Shown: in pieces, positions 23,301-35,300 of the stretch | Numbering within the stretch: position 1 is the first letter of the stretch | Layout of the letters: each line of letters starts with the position of its first letter | Assembly: GCA_034336665.1 (NCBI GenBank) | Contig: CM067584.1 | Span: forward strand, 2,604,001 to 2,668,000 | Reading direction: 5' to 3' | From: Luscinia megarhynchos | Lineage: Eukaryota > Chordata > Aves > Passeriformes > Turdidae | Length of the DNA stretch: 64,000 bases | The notes under the pieces: model-generated | What the model saw: only the letters and a program-made list of their open reading frames with translations | Told to the model about the DNA's origin: nothing | The model's database searches: none | Made by a program: the position numbers and the translations under genes

Positions 23301-26300
23301 GGTAACCAGGGAAAGGTGGATGGAACTGAGCTAAAACGGGTTTATTTGGGAGCAAACGGATTCATTTGGGAGCAAATGGATTTATTTGGGATAAAATGGA
23401 TTAACTTGGGGTGAAAATTAATTTATTTTGAGAAGAAATTGATTTCTTTTGGAGAAAAAGAATTTATTTAGAAGAAAACAGATTTATTTTGGGGGATCTG
23501 TCACTCTTCCCAACCCAAAACATTCCGGGATGCCGTGAGTCCCAGCTTGCAGCTCCCAAAGCAGAGCAGGGAGTGCTGGCACTCAGTGCTCCATTTCCCA
23601 TGTCCCTGTCCCAGGGATGGCCTGGAGGACCCTCTGGAGGACACGGGGCTGGTGCAGCAGCAGCTGGACCAGCTCTCCACCATCGGGCGCTGCGAGTACG
23701 AGAAGACGTGCGCGCTGCTGGTGCAGCTCTTCGACCAGGCTGCCCAGTCCTACCAGGAGCTGCTGCAGAGCGCCAGCGCCAGCCCCATGGACCTGGCCGT
23801 GCAGGAGGGTCAGTCAGTGCCAGAAATCCTGTCCCAAATCCCATAAATCCTGTCCCAAATCCCATAAATCCTGTCTCAAATCCATAGATCCCATCCCAAA
23901 TCCCATAGATCCCATCCCAGTGCCAGCGCCAGCCCCATGGACCTGGCCGTGCAGGAGGGTCAGTCAGTGCCAGAAATCCTGTCCCAAATCCCATAAATCC
24001 TGTCCCAAATCCCATAAATCCTGTCTCAAATCCATAGATCCCATCCCAAATCCCATAGATCCCATCCCGGTGCCAGCACCAGCCCCATGGACCTGGCCGT
24101 GCAGGAGCGTCAGTCAATCCCATAAATCTCATCAATACCATCCCATAGATCCCATCCCAAATCCCATAAATCCCATCCCAAATCCCATAGATCCCATCCC
24201 AGTGCCAGCGCCAGCCCCATGGACCTGGCCGTGCAGGAGGGTCAGTCAGTGCCAGAAATCCTGTCCCAAATCCCATAAATCCTGTCCCAAATCCCATAGA
24301 TCCCATCCCAAATCCCATAGATCCCATCCCAAATCCCATAGATCCCATCCCAGTGCCAGTGCCAGCCCCATGGACCTGGCCGTGCAGGAGGGTCAGTCAG
24401 TGCCAGAAATCCCATCAATCCCATCCCATAAATCCCATAAATCCTATCCCATAATGCCAGCCCAGCCCCATGGACGTGACCATGCAGGAAGGTCAGCCAA
24501 TCCCATCAATCCCATCCCAAATCCCATAAATCCCATCCCAGTGCCAGCGCCAGCCGCATGGACCTGGCCGTGTAGGAAGGTCAATCAATCCCATAAATCC
24601 CATCCCATCATTCCCATAAATCCCATCCCATAATCCCATAAATCACATCAATCTTATCCCATCAATCCCATCCCATAGATCCCATAAATCCCATCAATCT
24701 TATCCCATAAATCACATCCCATGGATCCCATAAATCCCATCAGTCTTATCCCATAAATCCCATCCCATAACCCCATGTGTGTGTGTGTGTGTGTGTCCCC
24801 AGGCCGCCTGACGTGGCTGGTGTACATCATCAGCACCATCCCATCAATCCCATCAATCTCACGGATCCCACAATCCCATGGATCCCACAATCTCATCAAT
24901 CTCATAAATCCCACAATCCCATGGATCCCATGGATCCCATCAATCTCATAAATCCCACAATCCCATGGATCCCACAATCCCATCAATCTCATAAATCCCA
25001 CAATCCCACAATCCCATGACCCCATGTGCCCCCAGGCCGCCTGACGTGGCTGGTGTACATCATCGGCACCATCCCATGGATCCCACAATCCCATGGATCC
25101 CACAATCCCATGGATCCCATCAATCTCACAGATCCCATAAATCCCACAATCCCATGGATCCCATAAATCCCACAATCCCATAACCCCATAACCCCATGTG
25201 TCCCCAGGCCGCCTGACGTGGCTGGTGTACATCATCGGCGCCATCCCATGGATCCCATGGATCCCATAAATCCCACAATCCCATAACCCCATAACCCCAT
25301 GTGTCCCCAGGCCGCCTGACGTGGCTGGTGTACATCATCGGCGCCATCCCATGGATCCCATGGATCCCATCAATCTCATAAATCCCACAATCCCATAAAT
25401 CCCACAATCCCATAAATCCCACAATCCCATGGATCCCATAAATCCCACAATCCCATGGATCCCACAATCCCATCAATCCCATAAATCCCACAATCCCATA
25501 AATCCCACAATCCCATGGATCCCACAATCCCATGGATCCCATAAATCCCACAATCCCATAACCCCATGACCCCGTGTGCCCCCAGGCCGCCTGACGTGGC
25601 TGGTGTACATCATCGGCGCGGTCATCGGCGGCCGGGTGTCGTTCGCCAGCACGGACGAGCAGGACGCCATGGACGGGGAGCTGGTGTGCAGGTGAGGCCC
25701 GGCCGCAACTCCGGAAAATCCAGCGGGGGCCGCTCCTGCTGGGAAACGGCTGAGGGAAAGGGGAGTGTGGTGTGGGATGGTGGCTTGGGAAATGCTGGGA
25801 ATTCCTGGGAATATTGGGAATTCCTGGGAATATCGGGAATTATTTGATTTAGGAATATAGGGAATTATGGGGAATATTTGACTTGGGAATATTGGGAATA
25901 TTTGATTTAGGAATATTGGGAATATTTGACTTGGGAATATTGGGAATTCTTGGGAATATTTGACTTAGAAATATTGGGAATTATTGGGGTGGGAGGGGCA
26001 GGGAAAAGGGAGTTTGGTGTGGGATGGTGGCTGTGGAAATGCTGGGAATTCCTGGGAATATCGGGAATTATTTGATTTAGGAATATTGGGAATTCCTGGG
26101 AATATTGGGAATTATTGGATTTGGGAATATAGGGAATTATGGGGAATATTTGACTTGGGAGTATTGGGAATATTGGATTTAGGAATATTGGGAATATTTG
26201 ACTTGGGAATATTGGGAATATTGGATTTAGGAATATTGGGAATATTTGACTTGGGAATATTGGGAATTCCTGGGAATATTGGGAATTATTGGATTTGGGA

Positions 26301-29300
26301 ATATAGGGAATTCCTGGGAATATTTGATTTGGGAATATTGGGAATTATTGGGGTGGGAGGGGCAGGGAAAAGGGAGTTTGGTGCGGGATGGTGGCTGTGG
26401 AAATGCTGGGAATTCCTGGGAATATTGGGAATATTTGACTTGGGAATATTGGGAATTATTTGATTTAGGAATATTGGGAATTATGGGGAATATTTGACTT
26501 GGCAATATTGGGAATTATTGGTGTGGGAGGGGCAGGGAAAAGGGAGTTTGGTGCGGGATGGTGGCTTGGGAAATGCTGGGAATTCCTGGGAATATTGGGA
26601 ATATTGGATTTGGGAATATTGGGAATTCTTGGCAATATTAGGAATTATTGGAAATACTGGATTCGGGAATATGGGGAAGTCTTGGGCATTATTTGGAATA
26701 TTTGATTCAGGAATATTGGGAATTGTTGGGAATATTTGGCTTGGAAATACTGGGAATTTTTGGAAATACTGGATTCAGGAATATTGGGAATTCTTGGCAA
26801 TATTTAGCTTGGAAATACTGGGAATTCTTAGGGATATTTGATTTGGGAATATTGGGAATTACTGGAAATATTTGATTCAGAAATATTGGGAATTCCTGGA
26901 AATATTGGCTTTGGGAATATTGGGAAATTGTTGGGAATATTTGGCTTGGAAATACTGGGAATTCATGGGAATATTTGGCTTGGAAATACTGGGAATTCTT
27001 AGGGATTTTTGATTTGGGAATATTGGGAATTCTTGGGAATATTGGATTTGATAGTATTGGTAGTTATTGGGAATACTGGATTTGGGAATATTGGGAATTC
27101 CTGGGGAATATTAGATTCAGAAATACTGGGAATTCTTGGGAATATTTCATCGCTTTTTTCCCTTTTTCCTCTCATTTCTCCCCTCTGCTTTTCCCTCCTT
27201 TTCTCTCCCCTTTTTCCCAATATTTTCCCCATTTTTCTCCCCCATTTTCCCCTTTTCCCACCCTTTTCTCTCCCCCCCCCGGCAGGGTGCTGCAGCTGAT
27301 GAACCTGACGGACTCGCGGCTGGCGCAGGCGGGCAACGAGAAGCTGGAGCTGGCCATGCTCAGCTTCTTCGAGCAGTTCCGCAAGATCTACATCGGGGAC
27401 CAGGTGCAGAAATCCTCCAAGGTACGGCCTGGGGCACCTGGGACAGCTGGAATAGCTGCAGCAGCTGGAACAGCTGGAATAGCCTGCAGCAGCTGCAGCA
27501 GCAGTTCGGGGTTTTTCCTGGCAGAGCAGCCCCGCTCTGCTCGTTCGTTACTGTGTCCTGGTAATAAAGGGGTTAAATCGCCCTTGCTGGGATTGTGCCT
27601 CCTGCTAAATCCCAGTTTCTGGGATTGTCCCTCCTTTTAAATCCCAGTTTCCAGAATTAAATCCTCATTTTACCTGGAATTCAATTCCATTTTCTGAGTG
27701 TTATCCTGGAATTGAATCCCAATTTCTGGGATTGTCCCTCCTTTTAAATCCCAATTTCCAGAATTAAATCCTCATTTTACCTGGAATTCAATTCCATTTT
27801 CTGAGAGTTCTTCTGGAATTAAATCCCAGTTTCTGGGATTGTCCCTCCTTTTAAATCCCAATTTCCAGAATTAAATCCTCATTTTACCTGGAATTAATTC
27901 GATTTTCTGAGAGTTCTCCTGGAATTAAATCCCAGTTTCTGGGATTGTCCCTCCTTTTAAATCCCAATTTCCAGAATTAAATCCTCATTTTACCTGGAAT
28001 TCAATTCCATTTTCTGAGAGTTCTTCTGGAATTAAATCCCAGTTTCTGGGATTGTCCCTCCTTTTAAATCCCAATTTCCAGAATTAAATCCTCATTTTAC
28101 CTGGAATTCAATTCCATTTTCTGAGAGTTCTCCTTGAATTAAATCTCATTTTCTGGGATTTTTTCTTCCTTTTAAATCCCAATTTCTGGGATTTTTCCTC
28201 CTTTTAAATCCCATTTTCTGGGATTCCTCCCCAGTTTTTTTTATTCCTGGGATCACCTCCTGATCTTCTTCTCCCAGGTTTCAAAATGAGAATAAATCCA
28301 AATTCCCTTCATCCCAAAGGATTTGTAGCTGAGGTTTGGGATAGAAAATCCCTTTTTCCAGTTAAAATTAAAAAGGAATGTTGTTTTGGGATTAGGATCC
28401 AATCCCTTCCCAGGGAAAATTTGGATTTGCTGGGAATTCCAGAGAAATCCTGTCTGTGTGTGGAGCTGAGGCACAGTTCCCATTTTTTGGGAATTTTTCC
28501 AGAAATATTCCTGGAAAAATTTTCCTCAGTGCAGACAAAAAAAAAAAGAGGAAAAATCCAGAAAAAATCCAAATTCTGATCATTTAGATGAACCCAAACA
28601 TCCCATTTTTCATGGAGGGCAGAGTGGATTTTTTGGGATAATTCCCAGAATTCCTGGTGGGTTTGGAGCCTTTTTTCCATTTTTTTGTTGATTTTTTGGC
28701 AGCTTTACCGGAGGCTCTCGGAGGTGCTGGGGCTGAATGATGAGACCATGGTGCTGAGTGTCTTCATTGGCAAGATGTGAGTGGGGAATTCCAGGAATTT
28801 TGGGAATTTTGGGTTGGGAATTCTGGGTGGTGCAGGGAAGGGTTCTAGGGGAACAGGGTTTTACAAAGGGCACCACAATTCCAGCAAAATTCAACAAAAA
28901 TTGACAAAAATTCCATAGAAATTCACCAAAAATTCCACACAAATTCCACAAAAATTTCATAGAAATTCAGCAAAAAATTCACCAAAAAATCTGTCTAAAT
29001 GTCAAAAATTCCACAAAAATTCCATAAAAATTCCACAAAAATTCCATAGAAATTCACAAAAAATTCCACCAAAAATTCTGCCTAAATGCCAAAAATTCCA
29101 CAGAAATTCCACCAAAATTCCACAAAAATTCCACAAATTGCACCAAACTTCCATACAGATTCCACACAAATTTCACCAAAAATTCCACTGAAATTCCACC
29201 AGAATTCCAGGAATCCCACAGAAATTCCACCAAGATTCCACAAAAATTTTTGCACAAATTCCACCAGAATTTCACAAACATTCCACCAAAATTCCACAAA

Positions 29301-32300
29301 AATTCCACAAATTGCACCAAACTTCCATACAGATTCCACACAAATTCCACCAAAAATTTCACTGAAATTCCACCAGAATTCCAGGAATCCCACAGAAATT
29401 CCACCAAGATTCCACAAAAATTTTGCACAAATTCCACCAGAATTTCACAAACATTCCACCAAAATTCCACCCAAAAAAAATCACGAATTCCACCAAAATA
29501 CCACAAATTCCACAGAAATTCCACCAAGATTCCACAGAAATTCCACCAAGATTCCACAAAAATTCCACCAAAATTCTATGAAATAAATTTTATCAATTTT
29601 TAATCCATTTCATCCATTATTTAATCCCCCAGAATTCCAGGTGCACTTTGAGCTCCTCCATCCTTAAAGCCGAACTTTTCCAACCCAACACAATCCCACT
29701 GGTTTTATTCCCATTTCTCTTCTTTGTGCCATCTGTTGGGAGACAGAAACCTGGAAAAATCCACCAGAATTCCCAGGAAAATTTTGGAAAATCCCAGGAA
29801 TTCCCTCTGATCCATGTTTTTCCTTCCCCAGCATCACCAACCTGAAGTACTGGGGTCGCTGCGAGCCCATCACCTCCAAGACTCTGCAGCTGCTCAACGA
29901 CCTCTCCATTGGATATCCTTTTGGGAAAGAATCCCAAAATTCCTGGGAAAAGGGAGGATGATCCCAGAGTTCTGCTGGAATGGAGGCTGCAGCAAATTCC
30001 TGCTTTTTTCATCCCCTGGAATTTTGGGAATGGGGAGAGCAGAGGGAATGTTGGGTTCTTGTGGAGCAGAGTTCCCTCCCTTGGAGTTGGGGGGCAGATT
30101 CCAGTTGGGCTCCTGGTTTTCCAGGGATTCTGAAAGTTTCAGGAATTCCAAAAATTCCACAAATTCCAGGAATTCCAGAAGTTCCCAGAATTCCACAAAT
30201 TCCAGGAATTCCACAAGTTCCAGACACAGTTTTCCTCCAAGGTCTCCACAAGCACTTGGGTTGTCCTTGGAGCAAACAGAAAATTCCCAATTCATGGAAT
30301 AATCCAGGAAAAACCCCATTCTCCCTGGGAGTGATTTTCTGGGAATTCCAGAAATTCCAGAATTTCCAGGAATTCCAGAATTTCCAGGAATTCCAGATGT
30401 TCCAGACACGAGTTTTTCCCCAGTGGTCACCGAGGGTCTCCCCAAGCCGAGATTTGCACAATTTGTCTTATCCTTGAAAAACAAAACAAAATCCCCAATT
30501 TCCTGAGTACTCCAGGCCCAATCCCATTTTTCCAGCCCATTCCCAGAATTATTTTCTTGGGAATTCCAGAATTTCCAGGAATTCCAGAAATTCCAGACCA
30601 GTTTTTCCCCAGTGGTCACCGAGGGTCTCCCCAAGCCGAGATTTGCAGAATTTGTCTTATCCTTGAAAAACAAAACAAAATCCCCAATTTCCTGAGTACT
30701 CCAGGCCCAATCCCATTTTTCCAGCCCATTCCCAGAAATTATTTTCCTGGGAATTCTGGGAATTTTGGGAATTCTGCTGCTTCCTTGACACCCTGCACGT
30801 ACAGCAGCGTGCGGAAGCTGGTGAAGCTCAGCGCCGTGCAGTTCATGCTCAACAACCACACGGTGAGCCCCTCCCTCCTTCATTCCCAGCAAAAATTCCC
30901 ATCCTTTGGAATTCCATCTTCTTCCCAAGTTTCCAAACTGCTGGAGGAACCTCTGGAAAATGAGATTTTGGGGGTTTTTTGTTGGGATTTTGGGGTTTTT
31001 CAGGGGTTGGGTTTGGTGGCGCTCCCCGTTCCCGAAGGATTTTTGCTCTCTGTGGGATCCAGGCTCATTCCCAAGGAATTCCCAGGTTTGGAGCAGCCTG
31101 GGATTGGGGAAAGTTGGGATTTGAGGTTGGGATTTCATCCTGAGGTGCTCCCAAGGCAATTCCAGAGGGAACAACAGGGATTTCCTGGAGTTCAGGGATG
31201 ATTTCCAGGGTGTTTTCCAGGAATTTCTGGAATTCAAGGAGGTTTCCGTGCATTCCCAGGATGTTCTGACATTCCCAGGGTGTTTCCCAGGAATTCCTGG
31301 AGTTCAGGGATGATTTTCTGGCATTCCCAGGATATTTTCCAGGAATTCCTTGAGTTCCCAGGATGATTTCCAAGCATTCCCAAGAGTTTTTCCATGAATT
31401 CCTGGAGTTCCCAGGGTGTTTACCAGGAATTCCTTGAATTCCAGGATATTTTCCAGGAATTCCTGGATTTCAGGGATGATTTTCCCTTTTTCCAGAGCGA
31501 GCACTTTTCCTTCCTGGGCATCAACAACCAGTCCAACCTGACGGACATGCGCTGCCGCACCACCTTCTACACGGCCCTGGGCCGCCTCCTCATGGTGGAT
31601 TTAGGTGATTTCCCTGGAATTCTGGCAAAATTCCAACATTTTTGGATCTGGGATTTGGGGGGCTGGAGCTTGGGGAAAGGAGCTTTGGGTGGGAGAAGGA
31701 AAATCAGGAATTGGGTTCGACGCTGAGAATAAAAATGGGGAGACGATTTTCCAGCCTAAAATTTGGGATCGGTTTTTCCCGTCCCACCAAGGTTTGAGGA
31801 TGGAATGAAAAGATTTGGGATCAGTTTTCCCATTTAAATTGGGGATCAATTTTTCCTTCCCACCAAGATTTGGAGATAAATTTTCCTTTCCCAGAATTGG
31901 GGGTCAGTTTTTCCAGGGGAGGATGAGGATCAGTACAAGCAGTTCCTGTGGTTTTTTTCCATGGAATTCCCATGGGTTTTCCATGGTGTTTTCCAGGGGA
32001 GGATGAGGATCAGTACAAGCAGTTCCTGTGGGTTTTTTTTCCATGGAACTCCCATGAATTTTCCATGGTGTTTTCCAGGGGAGGATGAGGATCAGTACAA
32101 GCAGTTCCTGTGGGTTTTTTTCCATGGAACTCCCATGAATTTTCCATTTTTTCCAGGGGAGGATGAGGATCAGTACAAGCAGTTCCTGTGGGTTTTTTTT
32201 CCATGGAACTCCCATGAATTTTCCATTATGTTTTCCAGGGGAGGATGAGGATCAGTACAAGCAGTTCTTGTGGTTTTTTTTCTATGAAATTCCCATGGAT

Positions 32301-35300
32301 TTTCCATGGTGTTTTCCAGGGGAGGATGAGGATCAGTCTGAGCAGTTCCTGGAGTGTTTCCCATGGAATTCCTGTGGATTTTCCATGTTTTTTCTATGAT
32401 GTTTTCCAGGGGAGGATGAGGGTCAATACGAGCAGTTCCTGTGGGTTTTTTTCCCATGGAACTCCCATGAATTTTCCATGGTGTTTTCCAGGGGAGGACG
32501 AGGATCAGTATGAGCAGTTCCTGGGGTGTTTCCTATGGAATTCCCATGTTTTTTCCATGATGTTTTCCAGGGGAGGACGAGGATCAGTACGAGCAGTTCA
32601 TGCTGCCCCTCACCGCTGCCTTCGAGACCGTGGCTCAGATGTTCAGCACCAACTCCTTCAACGAGCAGGAGGCCAAGGTCAGCCGGGAGGGAATTCTGCT
32701 TCTCCCGCTTTTCCGGGGTCTTTTCCACGGGATTTGGGGCTTCAGAGGGAATCAGGATTGGTCCAGAGGGAATTGGGGGTGCCTGAAACCCTTGGGATCA
32801 GTCCAGAGGGAATTTGGATTCCTGAAATCCTTGGAATCAGTTTAGTGGGAATTTGGGATCAGTGTAATGGGAGTTGAGGTTCCTGAATCCCCTGGGATCA
32901 GGTTAGTGGGATTTGGGATCTGTTGTGCTCTGGAATTCGGATGCCTGAATTTTGCTGTGGTTTTTTCTTCTGTTTTATTGTGTTTTACATTTGATATTGT
33001 TGTGTTCCTGTTCCCGTTCCTGGCTGTTCCCATTGCCATTCCTGACTCTTCCCGTTCCCTGCTGTTCCTGGTTCTTCCTGTTCCCGTTCATTCCCATTCC
33101 CATTCCTGTTCCTGGTTGTTCCCATTCCTATTCCTGGTTATTCCTGGTGGTTCCCATTCCTGGTTGTTCCCATTCCTGGTTGTTCCCGTTCCCGGTTGCT
33201 CCTGTTCCCATTCCTGGTTGTTCCCGGTTATTCCTATTTGTTCCCGTTCCCCTTTGTTCCCATTCCCATTCCTGGTTATTCCCATTTGTTCCCATTCCCG
33301 GTGGTTCCCGTTCCCGGTTATCCCGTTCCTGGTTGTCCCGTTATTCCTGGTTTTCCCGGTTATCCCATTCCCATTATTCCTGGTTATCCCATTATTCCTG
33401 TTATTCCCGGTTATCCCATTCCTGTTATTCCTGGTTATCCCATTCCCATTATTCCTGGTTATTCCCGCTTATTCCTGGTTATTCCTGGTTATCCCATTCC
33501 TGGTTATTCCCGGTTATCTCGTTTATTCCCGGTTATTCCCGGTTATCCCATCATTCCCGGTTATCCCGTTATTCCTGGTTATCCCGGTTATCCCATTCCC
33601 GGTTATTCCTGGTTATCCCATTCCCGTTTATTCCTGGTTATCCCATCATTCCTGGTTATTCCCGGTTATGCCGGTTATCCCATTCCCGGTTATTCCCATT
33701 TATTCCCGGTTATCCCATTCCCATTATTCCTGCTTATTCCCACTTATTCCTGGTTATTCCCGGTTATCCCATTATTCCCGGTTATCCCATTCCCGTTTAT
33801 TCCTGGTTATCCCATCATTCCCGTTTATTCCCGGTTATCCCGGTTATCCCATTCCCGGTTATTCCCGTTTATTCCTGGTTATCCCATCATTCCTGGTTAT
33901 TCCCGGTTATGCCGGTTATCCCATTCCCGGTTATTCCTGGTTATCCCATCATTCCCGGTTATCCCGTTATTCCCGGTTATCCCATTCCCGGTTATCCCAT
34001 TCCCGGTTATCCCATTATTCCTGGTTATCCCGGTATTCCCGGTTATCCCGGTTATCCCATTCCCGGTTTCCCGTTGCAGCGCACGCTGGTGGGGCTGGTG
34101 CGGGACCTGCGCGGCATCGCCTTCGCCTTCAACGCCAAGAGCAGCTTCATGATGCTCTTCGAGTGGATGTATCCTGAAATCCCAAAATCCCCTGGGAATC
34201 CCACAGACCCCCGGGAACAACTCCAGAAATCCTCCAGAAATCCCAAAAACTCCCGGGAACAACTCCAGAAATCCCAAAAAACCCCGGGAACAACTCCAGA
34301 AATCCCAAAAACCCCCGGGAACAACTCCAGAAATCCCCAAGAGACAACTCCAGAAATCCCAAAAATCCTCAGGGAACTCCTCCAGAAATCCCAAAAACCC
34401 CTGGGAACAACTCCAGAAATCCCCAAGAGACAACTCCAGAAATCCCAAAAATCCTCCAGAAATCCTAAAAATCCTCAGGGAACAACTCCAGAAACCCCCA
34501 GGGAACAACTCCAGAAATCCTAAAAATCCTCCAGAAATCCCAAAAAGCCCCAGGGAACCCCTCCAAAAATCTCAGAAATCCTCCAGAAATCCCAAAAATC
34601 CTCAGGGAACAACTCCAGAAACCCCCAGGGAACAACCCCTCCAGAAATCCCAAAAATCCTCAGGGAACAACTCCAGAAATCCCCAAAAATCCTCCAGAAA
34701 TCCCAAAAATCCTCAGGGAACAACTCCAGAAATCCCCAGGGAACCCCTCCAGAAATCCTAAAAATCCTCCAGAAATCCCAGAAATCCTCGGGGAAAACTT
34801 CCAGAAATCCCCAAAATCCCCAGGGAACTCCTCCAGAAATCTCAGAAATCCTCCAGAAATCCCAAAAATCCCCAGGGAACTCCTCCAGAAATCCCATTTT
34901 CCTGGAAATTCCCTGACTGGCAATTCCCCTTGGTTTTATAGGATTTAGGATTTAATTCCCACAAACTCAGGTTTTGCCTTAAAAAATTGGGATTTCCTTT
35001 AAAAATTGCAATTTTTCTGTTCCTTTTCCTTCCAAAAAAAACCCTTTTTGGGTTCTGATTTCCCTTAAAAAATTGGGATTTCCTTTAAAAATCAGGATTC
35101 CCCTTAAATCCTCCATTTCAACCTCATTTTTACCACCACGCTGGTTTTTCCTGGGATAAAAACAAAGCGATAATCCAAAAAAAAAACCCAAATTTCACCC
35201 AGCAGCCACCCTAAAAACTCCCCCTCTTTGCTCCACACGTGGAATTTTCCATCCCCATGGAATTTTTTGGGCTGGAAAAGTGGGAATTCCTTAATTTCCT

